Positions 51,995 through 59,276 of a stretch of 64,000 nucleotides of DNA are shown piece by piece (within the stretch, counting starts at the first letter, position 1; every line of letters begins with the position of its first letter). The notes under the pieces are model-generated. The model made no database searches. It worked only from the letters and a program-made list of their open reading frames with translations, and was not told the origin of the DNA. A program made the translations under genes and the position numbers. Source of the DNA: Amycolatopsis dendrobii (GTDB lineage: Bacteria; Actinomycetota; Actinomycetes; Mycobacteriales; Pseudonocardiaceae); the NCBI RefSeq assembly GCF_014145675.1, contig NZ_JACGZW010000005.1:124001-188000 (forward strand), in the 5' to 3' direction.

Positions 51995-52426
51995 GTGTCC
52001 CTGCCGCTGCACACCGCCCAGACCGGCCCGTCGCACCCCGCATCGGTGCGCTTGTGGAACTACCTCGCCGACGTCACCGGCGCTCTGGGCATCGGCCTCG
52101 AGTCCTGCACCGTCGACCACGACACCCCGGTGTCGGCCTACGTCGCGCTCGACGGCCACCTGCCCGCCTACCCCGGCCGCGACGTCGCCCTGCTGTGGGA
52201 CGAGATCCGCGGCTGGGCCGCCGCCGTGGAAACGCACTCCGGCGAGGATCTCATCGTCATCCGCTACCTGGGCGGGCCTTCGGTCGCACCGCCCGCGTCC
52301 CGCGTCGCCGAGTTCGCGGCCGCGGTCCGCGACGACGACCATCGGATCGGCTGCCTCGCCCCGCCCGAACTGCGCACGCTGGGCACGCCCGCCGACCTCG
52401 ACGCCATCCTCCGCGAGGTGGTGTGA
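51995..52426 (+). CDS. DUF6292 family protein
   Basis: 143 aa from GTG 51995 (an ATG at 51923 would add 24 poorly conserved residues). VRLWNYLADVTGALGIGLESCTVDHDTPVSAYVALDG and DVALLWDEIRGWAAAVETHSGEDLIVIRYLGG follow the DUF6292 pattern, a small actinobacterial protein of unknown function. No membrane segment. Confidence 0.8.
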   Translation: MSLPLHTAQTGPSHPASVRLWNYLADVTGALGIGLESCTVDHDTPVSAYVALDGHLPAYPGRDVALLWDEIRGWAAAVETHSGEDLIVIRYLGGPSVAPPASRVAEFAAAVRDDDHRIGCLAPPELRTLGTPADLDAILREVV

Positions 52427-52459
52427 ACCAGCCGGCCGGACAGCTTACCGTCGGTGAGC

Positions 52460-52472
52460 GTCCACTGTGGAC
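52460..52472. repeat. Palindrome GTCCAC-T-GTGGAC
   Basis: Perfect 6-base arms around one base, 40 bases above the SRPBCC-like gene. A near-identical palindrome lies just after that gene at 52824. Confidence 0.5.
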
Positions 52473-52478
52473 TCTCTG

Positions 52479-52504
52479 GTTTCGTGCTGCCGCGAAACGG
52501 GTAG
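52479..52504 (+). promoter_or_regulatory. SigB-type promoter for SRPBCC-like gene
   Basis: GTTTC, 15 bases, GGGTAG, 8 bases before the ATG at 52513. Confidence 0.5.
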
Positions 52505-52512
52505 CCGAGATC

Positions 52513-52818
52513 ATGAGCGAGTTCGAAGCGCAGCGGAGGATGCCCGCGCCGGCGGATCACGTCTACGCCGTCGCCTCCGATGCCGCGCACCTGAACGAAT
52601 GGCTGCCGGAGCCGGTCGCCGCACCCCCGGCCGGGTGCGGCGACCGGCTGCGGCTCGAATGGAACGGCGGCTGGCTCCAGGTCGCGTCCGGCGCGGCGGG
52701 CACGAGCCACGCGACGCTGCATCTGTCGATTCCGGCCGGTCAGAGCCGCGCCGACGTGCCCGCCCGGATCCGCGAGTCCCTCGATCGGCTCGCCGTTTTG
52801 TCCGGCTCGCCCGGCTGA
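52513..52818 (+). CDS. Small SRPBCC-like protein
   Basis: 101 aa. ADHVYAVASDAAHLNEWLPEPV is a START/SRPBCC-type opening (helix after the first strand, lipid or ligand pocket). The C-terminal helix (VPARIRESLDRLAVL) completes the fold. Ligand unknown. It has its own SigB-type promoter and is flanked by two GTCCAC-GTGGAC palindromes. Confidence 0.7.
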   Translation: MSEFEAQRRMPAPADHVYAVASDAAHLNEWLPEPVAAPPAGCGDRLRLEWNGGWLQVASGAAGTSHATLHLSIPAGQSRADVPARIRESLDRLAVLSGSPG

Positions 52819-52823
52819 CTACC

Positions 52824-52836
52824 GTCCACAGTGGAC
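52824..52836. repeat. Palindrome GTCCAC-A-GTGGAC
   Basis: Partner of the site at 52460, five bases after the SRPBCC-like stop codon. Confidence 0.5.
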
Positions 52837-52932
52837 TCAATGCCTCGCGGCCGGATCGTTTTCCGTCGCACGGAACAGGAACGTCACCGCGCGCGCCGGA
52901 TCGGCTACTCTGCGGCCAGGAGTTGATGGTCC

Positions 52933-53370
52933 ATGGTGGTGCGGAAGGAAATTCTGCCCGGGCCTCGCCTGCCCCGCACGGAACGGAACCGGCTCGCGAT
53001 CGACTGCGTCGTCGACAGCCTGCTGCGATGTCTTCCGCTGGCCGAGCAAACCCGGCTGGGCATCGTCGCGGCGAGCCGCGGCCGCACGTGCGACCGCGAG
53101 GCCCTCCTGATGGAGATCTCGTTGCGCACCAGGCGTTCCCCGCACGCGGCGAGGTGCCTGGTCCGCGCGGTCTACTCGGCACTCGGGGAGACGTCGCCCG
53201 AGCTCGCCTCCCGGGTGCGCGCGGGCGTGAGCCCGGACGTGCTGGTCCTGCTGGGCGGGACGCGGCAGCCGAGCACGTGGTCGCGGGAAACCCCGCCCCG
53301 GTGCCACGGCGATGCGGAGCGCCGGGCCGCGCGGCTTCATTCCCGCGCAGGCCCGAGACCGGCCCCTTGA
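52933..53370 (+). CDS. Conserved-looking hypothetical protein
   Basis: 145 aa. No family recognised. Residues 18-110 are probably helical (NRLAIDCVVDSLLRCLPLAEQ, then REALLMEISLRTRRSPHAARCLVRAVYSAL), the last 30 are low-complexity. AGGAG precedes ATG 52933 by about 10 bases. Codon use fits a real gene. Confidence 0.55.
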   Translation: MVVRKEILPGPRLPRTERNRLAIDCVVDSLLRCLPLAEQTRLGIVAASRGRTCDREALLMEISLRTRRSPHAARCLVRAVYSALGETSPELASRVRAGVSPDVLVLLGGTRQPSTWSRETPPRCHGDAERRAARLHSRAGPRPAP

Positions 53371-53862
53371 GGGAATCTCCTTACCCCTGCCGGGAACTCG
53401 AGCCGCGGCGCTTCGGCCCCGCCGAAATGCCCGCCCGATCCACCAGTTGAGCTTATCCGCGGCCCAGGTCCCGCGGGCCGGGCGACCACGCTTCAACCGC
53501 ACGCTGCGCAGCGCAAGGCGGCTCGGCAAGCATGGCTGAATCGCGGCTGCCCGGACTGGAGCAGCGCGGCAAGGCGGGATCTGTCGTCCGTGAAGGACCT
53601 GCCGACCCGGACATTTCGGGAACCAACCGGGCGCGTCGCCGTCTCCGGGGTCCGCTGGGGACGGTCAGCGTGCGGAACCGCCCGGCTTGAGTCCCTGGCC
53701 CTGACTCGGATTGCCTCAGCCCTCGGGAACTTCGGCCCGGCACCGGCGAACCGATCTTCCCGGGATCGTCCGGCCGGCGGGAGTTGCCGTTCCGGCAAGA
53801 TCGCGTGCGTTCCGGGCCCGGCTCCGGCGACGCTGGACGCACCCGACCCGAGGAGCCCACCG
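53371..53862. other. Gene-free 0.5 kb
   Basis: I see no gene, RNA gene or strong repeat. A minor hairpin TTCGGC-CCC-GCCGAA lies near 53410. The long frame running into the methyltransferase has no ribosome site and atypical codon use. Confidence 0.5.
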
Positions 53863-54459
53863 ATGACCACCGACGCGACCCTGTTCTGGGACGAAGTGCA
53901 CGCCGCCCGGCCGCCCGGGGACCCGAAGCCGAACGCCCGGCTCGTGGAAGCCGTCTCCGATCTTCCGCCCGGCGACGCGCTCGACCTGGGCTGCGGCAAC
54001 GGCGGCGACGCGCGCTGGCTCGCCGGGCGCGGCTGGACCGTGACCGCCACCGACATCTCCGCCGTCGCGGTCAACCGCCTCGCCGGCCCGCGGATCACCG
54101 CGGTGCGGCACGACCTGCGGGTCAGCTTACCGGCCGGCGAGTTCGACCTCGTGACGGCGCACTACCTGCAGACCCCCTTCGAACTGGACCGCTCGACGGT
54201 CCTGCGCACCGCCGCGCACGCACTGCGGCCAGGCGGCCGGTTGCTGGTCGTGGACCACGGTTCGACAGCGCCGTGGTCGTGGAACCAGGATCCCGACGCG
54301 CATTTCCCCGGCCCGGCCGAAATCGCCGCCGATCTCGCCCTCGATCCGGCGCAGTGGGCCGTCGAGCGCGCGGACTCCCCCACCCGCCTCGCGACCGGGC
54401 CGGACGGCCAGACCGCCCAGGTCGTCGACCACGTCCTGCTGATCCGCCGCACCGCCTGA
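53863..54459 (+). CDS. Class I SAM-dependent methyltransferase
   Basis: 198 aa. ALDLGCGNGGDARWLAGRGWTVTATDIS is the SAM site, HALRPGGRLLVVDHG motif III. Substrate unknown; it resembles the tellurite-resistance / thiopurine-type small methyltransferases. ATG 53863 preceded by AGGAG. It is followed 17 bases later by the DinB gene, so the two form an operon. Confidence 0.87.
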   Translation: MTTDATLFWDEVHAARPPGDPKPNARLVEAVSDLPPGDALDLGCGNGGDARWLAGRGWTVTATDISAVAVNRLAGPRITAVRHDLRVSLPAGEFDLVTAHYLQTPFELDRSTVLRTAAHALRPGGRLLVVDHGSTAPWSWNQDPDAHFPGPAEIAADLALDPAQWAVERADSPTRLATGPDGQTAQVVDHVLLIRRTA

Positions 54460-54476
54460 ACCTGAAGGAGACCGCC

Positions 54477-54941
54477 GTGGCCCGCCGTCGCGACACGCCG
54501 CCGCCCCGCACCGGAAGCAGCGAAACCGAAGTCCTGCGCGGATTTCTCGACTATCTCCGCACCTCGGTCGCCGCCAAGGTGGACGGTGCGCCCGAACCCG
54601 AAGCCCACGCCGCCGCGGTGCCGTCCGGGACGAATCTGGTCGGACTGCTCAACCATCTGACTTTTGTGGAGCGGTCGCTGTTTCTCGGCGAGACCGTACG
54701 GAGCTGGCCGTCGACGTTCCGCACCAAGGACAGCGTCGCCGACGTCGTCGCTCGCTACCGGGAAGCGGTCAAGCTCGCCGACGAACTTCTCGACAGCTGC
54801 CCGGATCTCGCCGCCCCGCTGCCGGGTCGCGACGGCCCGAGCGTCCGCTGGGCGCTGACGCACATGATCGAGGAAACCGGACGGCACGCCGGGCACGCCG
54901 ACATCCTCCGCGAACTGATCGACGGCACGACCGGACGCTGA
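54477..54941 (+). CDS. DinB-like (DUF664) metal-dependent protein
   Basis: 154 aa. VGLLNHLTFVERSLFLGETV near residue 60 and LTHMIEETGRHAGHADILRE near residue 130 hold the three His of the DinB four-helix bundle. In actinomycetes some are mycothiol-dependent transferases; the role here is unknown. GTG 54477 with AAGGAG 6 bases above. Confidence 0.88.
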   Translation: MARRRDTPPPRTGSSETEVLRGFLDYLRTSVAAKVDGAPEPEAHAAAVPSGTNLVGLLNHLTFVERSLFLGETVRSWPSTFRTKDSVADVVARYREAVKLADELLDSCPDLAAPLPGRDGPSVRWALTHMIEETGRHAGHADILRELIDGTTGR

Positions 54942-54992
54942 AAACCAGTGCCGAAAAGCCAAAACTCCCTCGAGCCCGCCCCGCCGCGTCCG

Positions 54993-55036
54993 CGAGGAGA
55001 ACCCTCAGGGACTCTGATTCCCCCAGGGTTTCCCTC
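54993..55036. repeat. Dispersed intergenic hairpin element, copy 5
   Basis: GAGGAGAACCCT and AGGGTTTCCCTC pair at 10 of 12 positions around a CAGGGACTCTGATTCCCCC core. That core matches copy 1. It lies past the DinB gene, as a terminator would. Confidence 0.6.
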
Positions 55037-55121
55037 ACAGACCGCGAACCGGGGTTTCGGGGGCGTCCGGCTCGCATCGGCGTTTGAGGAAAACCAGTGG
55101 CCTCGGAGCCGCGCGCCCGGC

Positions 55122-55127
55122 CACTAT
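55122..55127 (+). promoter_or_regulatory. Possible -10 box for metG leader
   Basis: CACTAT lies 7 bases before the leader ATG, so transcription could start at or next to that codon (leaderless). The -35 is not clear. Confidence 0.3.
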
Positions 55128-55134
55128 GGAAGAC

Positions 55135-55188
55135 ATGAACACCGCACGGATGGCGAGCCTCGACCTGGGGCCCGTCCTCGTGCGCTGA
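55135..55188 (+). CDS. 17-aa leader peptide upstream of metG
   Basis: MNTARMASLDLGPVLVR followed by TGA. It is 68 bases from the metG start, with two hairpins between. Its position and the SD-masking hairpin suggest a translational attenuator. Two of its first six codons are ATG, which would make ribosomes stall when charged Met-tRNA is low; that link is inference. Confidence 0.4.
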   Translation: MNTARMASLDLGPVLVR

Positions 55189-55202
55189 CACGACCAGAAC
55201 AG

Positions 55203-55248
55203 CCCCGGCCGTCGCCGGGGACTCTCCGCCGTCGGCCGAGGCGGAGAG
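55203..55248 (+). promoter_or_regulatory. Attenuator-like hairpins masking the metG ribosome site
   Basis: Hairpin 1: CCCCGGC / GCCGGGG (55203-55220, loop 4). Hairpin 2: CTCTCCGCC / GGCGGAGAG (55222-55248, loop 9). The metG Shine-Dalgarno GGAGAGGG is inside the right arm of hairpin 2. Confidence 0.55.
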
Positions 55249-55256
55249 GGTTGTCC

Positions 55257-56660
55257 ATGACCGATCTGATCACCACCGCGATCCCTTACGTCAACGCGGA
55301 ACCGCATCTCGGGCACGCGCTCGAACTCGTGCAAGCCGATGTCCTTGCCCGGCACCGACGATTGCGCGGCACGGACGTCCGTCTGCTCACGGGCACTGAC
55401 GACAACGCCCTCAAGAACGTCACCGCGGCGAAGGCGGCAGGCGTTCCCGTGCAGGAGTTCGTGGCTCACGGTGCCGAGCGATTCGCCGCGTTGCGGAAAC
55501 CGATCGGGCTCGCCGTCGACGATTTCATCCGCACCAGCACCGATCGCCGCCACCTCGAGGGCGTCCGGCGCCTGTGGCAAGCCAGCGCCCGACGCGGCGA
55601 TTTCTACCTGCGCGACTACACCGGCCGCTACTGCGCAGGCTGCGAACAGTTCTACGCGGACGACGAACGCTGTCCGGAACACGAAACCCCGCCGGAAATC
55701 GTCACCGAACAGAACTGGTTCTTCCGGCTTTCCCGCTATTCCGGCGAAATCCTGGGCCTGCTGGAATCCGGCCGCCTCCGGATCGAACCCGCCGCCCGGC
55801 TCCGCGAGGTGCTGGGATTCGTGCGCGGCGGGCTGTCCGACATCAGCGTGTCCCGGCCCGCCGCGCGCTCGGACGGCTGGGGCATCCCGGTGCCCGGCGA
55901 CCCGGATCAGGTGATTTACGTCTGGTGGGACGCGCTCGCCAACTACCTCACCGCCGCCCCATCCCGCTGGAGCGAAGCGGCCGAGCGAGTGCACGTGATC
56001 GGCAAAGGCATCCTGCGCTTCCACGCCGTGTACTGGCCCGCACTGCTGCTCTCCGCGGGCGAACGGTTGCCGGACACCATCTTCGTGCACGACTACCTCA
56101 CCCTGGACGGCGCGAAGATCTCCAAGAGCGCTGGCAACATCGTCCGCCCGACGGACCTGATCGACCGTTACGGCGCCGACGCCCTCCGCTGGTGGCTGCT
56201 GCGCGAAGTCGCCCCGCTCGGCGACACCGACTTCACCGAAGCGCGGCTGATCGCCCGTGCCGACGACGAACTCGCCAACGGTCTCGGCAATCTCGTGCAC
56301 CGCGTGCTCAGCCTCGCCCGCCGCACCGGCCGGATCGTCCCGGCGAGTCCGCTAAGGACAGCCAGCACGCTCGCCGGCCGGATCGACACCGCACTCGCCG
56401 CTTTCGACTTCCGCGCGGCCACCGGCGCTTTGGTCGAGGTGATCGGCGACGCCAACCGGCACGTCGAGCAGACCCGGCCCTGGACGTTGCGCGGCACCGA
56501 ACTGGACGAGGCATTGGGGACTGTCGTCGGCACTTGCCGGGAACTGGCAACGGAACTCAGCCCGTTCCTCCCGGACGGAGCCGCCCGCCTGCGCGCCCGA
56601 CTCGACGGCGGCGGACCGGCGCGCCTCTACCCCCGGCTACGGGAGCAAGCGAGGCACTAG
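55257..56660 (+). CDS. metG: Methionyl-tRNA synthetase, short second type
   Basis: 467 aa. AIPYVNAEPHLGHALE carries the HIGH-type motif (HLGH), LDGAKISKSAGNIV the KMSKS-type motif (KISKS), and the zinc knuckle is CAGCEQFYADDERCPEH. The anticodon domain follows (RPWTLRGTELDEALG). It is shorter than normal actinobacterial MetRS and lacks a C-terminal extension, so it may be a second, inhibitor-tolerant or specialised copy. A lone extra aaRS behind a leader peptide suggests induced expression. Its end overlaps the convergent transporter gene by 24 bases. Confidence 0.88.
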   Translation: MTDLITTAIPYVNAEPHLGHALELVQADVLARHRRLRGTDVRLLTGTDDNALKNVTAAKAAGVPVQEFVAHGAERFAALRKPIGLAVDDFIRTSTDRRHLEGVRRLWQASARRGDFYLRDYTGRYCAGCEQFYADDERCPEHETPPEIVTEQNWFFRLSRYSGEILGLLESGRLRIEPAARLREVLGFVRGGLSDISVSRPAARSDGWGIPVPGDPDQVIYVWWDALANYLTAAPSRWSEAAERVHVIGKGILRFHAVYWPALLLSAGERLPDTIFVHDYLTLDGAKISKSAGNIVRPTDLIDRYGADALRWWLLREVAPLGDTDFTEARLIARADDELANGLGNLVHRVLSLARRTGRIVPASPLRTASTLAGRIDTALAAFDFRAATGALVEVIGDANRHVEQTRPWTLRGTELDEALGTVVGTCRELATELSPFLPDGAARLRARLDGGGPARLYPRLREQARH

Positions 56661-57572
56661 GCGGACGTAACACACCATGCCGACCACCTCGACCAACGTC
56701 TGCGCCACCACCGCGACCGCCGCGACCGCGAACCCGTCCGGCAACGCCAGCGCCAGCGGAAGCACCACCAGCGAATTCCGCGTCGCCCCAGTGAAAACGA
56801 TCGCTCGCCCGCCGGGGACGTCGAGCCGGAACAACCGCGCGACCCCCAGGCCCGCGAACGCCATCACCGCCAGGAAAACCACATAAAACGGCGCTGCCGA
56901 CGCGACCGGGCCGAGTCCGCCGTGGAGCTTCGGGGTTTGCGACGCCACCACGGTCGCCAGCGTCGCGGCCATCAGCGGCACCATGGCGGTCCCGGCCGCG
57001 TCGGCGAACCGGCGGCCGGTCGCGTGCCGGGCCGCCCAGGCTTGGGTAAACCAGGCCAGCGCCAGCGGGAGCACGATCAGCACGAGGAACGCTTCGAGAA
57101 ACGGCCCGGCCCGCACAACCTGGGCCAGGTCCGCGCCGAGGAAGAGGAACAGGAACCCGGGCAGCAGGATCATCTGCGCGAGCAGCAGCAACGGCGTCGC
57201 CGCGAGCAGGCGGCGGCTGCTTCCTCCGGCCAGGCCGCTGAAGACGATCACGTAATCCACGCACGGGGCCAGCAGCACGAGCAGCATGCCCAGGCGCAGC
57301 GCCTGCCCGGCCGGAAAGAAGGCGGACATCGCCGCGACGACCAGCGGCGCCACGACGAAGTTCACCGCCAGCGCGGCGCCGAGGAACCGGCCGTCGCGCA
57401 GGGAGCGGCGCAGTTCGGTGGCGGGCACTTGAAGGAACGTGACGTACAGCAGCGCCGCCAGCACCGGGTTGATCGCCGGTTCCAGCACCGGCCCGGCCGC
57501 CGGAGCCAGCCAGCCAGCCAGAGCGCCGACGGCGAGCGCGCCGAGGTAGATGACGACCTGGTGCCGCTCCAT
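56637..57572 (-). CDS. Arsenite/bile-acid-type secondary transporter (BASS/ACR3-like)
   Basis: 311 aa with about 10 helices. NPVLAALLYVTFLQVPATEL and LAVNFVVAPLVVAAMSAFF, then VLLAPCVDYVIVFSGLAGG with the conserved Cys of ACR3 pumps, and GATRNSLVVLPLALALP match the arsenic resistance protein branch of the bile-acid:sodium symporter superfamily. No arsR or arsC is nearby, so arsenite export is not proved. ATG 57572 (MERHQVV) is preferred to an upstream frame start. Confidence 0.82.
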   Translation of the reverse strand: MERHQVVIYLGALAVGALAGWLAPAAGPVLEPAINPVLAALLYVTFLQVPATELRRSLRDGRFLGAALAVNFVVAPLVVAAMSAFFPAGQALRLGMLLVLLAPCVDYVIVFSGLAGGSSRRLLAATPLLLLAQMILLPGFLFLFLGADLAQVVRAGPFLEAFLVLIVLPLALAWFTQAWAARHATGRRFADAAGTAMVPLMAATLATVVASQTPKLHGGLGPVASAAPFYVVFLAVMAFAGLGVARLFRLDVPGGRAIVFTGATRNSLVVLPLALALPDGFAVAAVAVVAQTLVEVVGMVCYVRLVPRLLP

Positions 57573-57591
57573 CCGCGCCTCCCCGCCAGAC

Positions 57592-57635
57592 TCGTGAGTG
57601 TTCATGCCGGTTCTAACCGGCATGAACACTCACGA
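57592..57635. terminator. 44-base perfect palindrome
   Basis: Two 21-base arms (57592-57612 and 57615-57635) are exact complements around CT. The right arm contains the TetR stop codon. It may terminate the TetR transcript or belong to a dispersed palindrome family with GTGAGTGTT ends. Confidence 0.75.
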
Positions 57636-58154
57636 CAGTCCGCTGAGGATCGCGTCGATGCCGAATGCGAACGCCTCGTCCGAATCCCCGCTGTGCGCCG
57701 GATCCTCCTCGACGATCCCGGCACGCACCAGTTCGGCGTGGTTCTGTTCCTCGGCGACGAACCCGAGTACATAGTGGACGACGGTCCGCGCCGCCCACTC
57801 CGCGCGCCGCTCGTCGTACTTCCCGGTGAACAGCCGGCGCAGCGCGTGCGTGGGCACCAGCAGATCCGGCCGGTACGCCTGCACGAACGACACCACCTCG
57901 GCCCCGTCGCGGACCTGCAGCAGCGCCGAGCGGAAGTCCCCGGCCGCCTCGCGCGGGTCCATCGCCACCCCGGGCAGCCCCTTCAGGATCCGCGCGGCGA
58001 CGACGGCGAGCAGTTCCTGTTTGTTGGCGACGTGGTAGTACAGCGCGCCCGGCTGGACCCCCAGGTCGAGGGCCACCCGCCGCATCGACAAGCTGCTCAG
58101 CCCCGCTTCGCGCAGCAGCTCGTACGCCCGGTCGACGATCTGGTCTCGCGTCAC
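57630..58154 (-). CDS. TetR-family regulator divergent from bioB
   Basis: 174 aa. RDQIVDRAYELLREAGLSSLSMRRVALDLGVQPGALYYHVANKQELL is the HTH; the C-terminal VHYVLGFVAEEQ is TetR_C type 1. GTG 58154 is chosen for its GAGAGGGG ribosome site; ATG 58169 is possible. Its place next to bioB and its type recall BioQ, the actinobacterial biotin-gene repressor, so it may control bioBF through 58205-58226. Confidence 0.85.
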   Translation of the reverse strand: MTRDQIVDRAYELLREAGLSSLSMRRVALDLGVQPGALYYHVANKQELLAVVAARILKGLPGVAMDPREAAGDFRSALLQVRDGAEVVSFVQAYRPDLLVPTHALRRLFTGKYDERRAEWAARTVVHYVLGFVAEEQNHAELVRAGIVEEDPAHSGDSDEAFAFGIDAILSGLS

Positions 58155-58204
58155 CTTCACCCCTCTCATTCTGCCTGCCGCTTGCTTCCCGCCGATCGGC
58201 CGCC

Positions 58205-58226
58205 TAGGATTTGATAGGTGTTCAAA
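58205..58226 (+). promoter_or_regulatory. bioB promoter and possible TetR operator
   Basis: TAGGAT (58205-58210) is a good -10, placing the start of transcription at the GTG 58218, so bioB is probably leaderless; no ribosome site exists. TTTGA and TCAAA (58210-58226) form an inverted repeat around TAGGTGT over that start. Confidence 0.5.
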
Positions 58227-59276
58227 ACCTTCGACGACCTGGCCGACCGGCAGCTGGCCGGCGGCGTACTCGACCGAACTGACGCCCGCGCGGTGCTGGA
58301 AGCGCCGGACGAGGACGTGCTCGGCCTGGTCGCGGCTGCCGGGCGGCTGCGGCGCGCACACTTCGGCAACAAGGTCAAAGTCAACTATCTCGTCAACCTG
58401 AAATCGGGCCTGTGCCCCGAGGACTGCGGGTACTGCTCGCAGCGGCTCGGGTCGTCCGCGCAGATCCTCAAGTACTCGTGGCTGTCCGCCGAGGAAACCG
58501 CGCGCCAAGCCGGCGCGGGCATCCAGGGCGGCGCGTCGCGGGTGTGCCTGGTGGCGAGCGGACGCGGGCCGAGCGACCGCGACGTCGACCGGGTCGCCCA
58601 GGCCGTCGAGGCGGTGAAGTCCGCGCATTCCGACGTGGAGGTGTGCGCCTGCCTCGGGCTGCTCAAGGACGGGCAGGCCGAGAAGCTGCGCGACGCCGGG
58701 GTGGACGCGTACAACCACAATCTCAACACGAGCGAGTCGCGCTACTCCGAGATCTGCACGACGCACGGGTACGACGACCGCGTCGACACCGTCGAAAAGG
58801 CCAAGTCCGCCGGGCTTTCCGCGTGTTCCGGCCTGATCGTCGGCATGGGCGAGACCGACGACGAACTGATCGACGCGATCTTCGCGCTGCGCGACATCGG
58901 CAGCGATTCGATCCCGGTCAACTTCCTGATGCCGTTCGAGGGCACGCCGCTCGCCGGCACGTGGGAGCTGAGCCCGCTGCGCGCGCTGCGCATCCTCGCG
59001 CTGGCGCGATTCGCTTGCCCGGCAACGGAAGTCCGGATGGCAGGCGGCCGCGAAATGCACCTGCGGTCGCTGCAGCCGCTCGCGCTGCACGTGGTCAACT
59101 CGCTGTTCCTCGGCGACTACCTCACCAGCGAGGGCCAGGCAGCGAAGGCCGACCTGGAGATGATCGCCGACGCCGGCTTCGAGGTCCTCGGCGCGGGTGA
59201 GCAGCAGCAGGCCGAGCACACCACCCCGGCGCTCCGGGAACGCGGAGCGGGCACCGCCGCCGCACCCAACGCGTGA
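58218..59276 (+). CDS. bioB: Biotin synthase
   Basis: 352 aa radical SAM enzyme. [19 protein letters not shown] holds the C-x3-C-x2-C for the 4Fe-4S cluster. [16 protein letters not shown] and the later Cys/Arg residues bind the 2Fe-2S cluster. It inserts sulfur into dethiobiotin. GTG start, likely leaderless. Stop overlaps bioF by 4 bases. The C-terminal 25 residues are Ala-rich and variable. Confidence 0.95.
   Translation: MFKTFDDLADRQLAGGVLDRTDARAVLEAPDEDVLGLVAAAGRLRRAHFGNKVKVNYLVNLKSGLCPEDCGYCSQRLGSSAQILKYSWLSAEETARQAGAGIQGGASRVCLVASGRGPSDRDVDRVAQAVEAVKSAHSDVEVCACLGLLKDGQAEKLRDAGVDAYNHNLNTSESRYSEICTTHGYDDRVDTVEKAKSAGLSACSGLIVGMGETDDELIDAIFALRDIGSDSIPVNFLMPFEGTPLAGTWELSPLRALRILALARFACPATEVRMAGGREMHLRSLQPLALHVVNSLFLGDYLTSEGQAAKADLEMIADAGFEVLGAGEQQQAEHTTPALRERGAGTAAAPNA

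Noticed and set aside
53490..53580. Possible tRNA-like fold
   Set aside because: No T-loop GTTCRA sequence and no acceptor pairing could be found.
55100..55256. T-box or SAM riboswitch above metG
   Set aside because: No T-box core sequence or antiterminator layout; a leader peptide with SD-masking hairpin fits better.
56637..57572. Arsenic resistance operon
   Set aside because: Only the transporter is present; no arsR or arsC, and the neighbouring TetR lies beyond a strong palindrome, so the name arsB/acr3 is not given.
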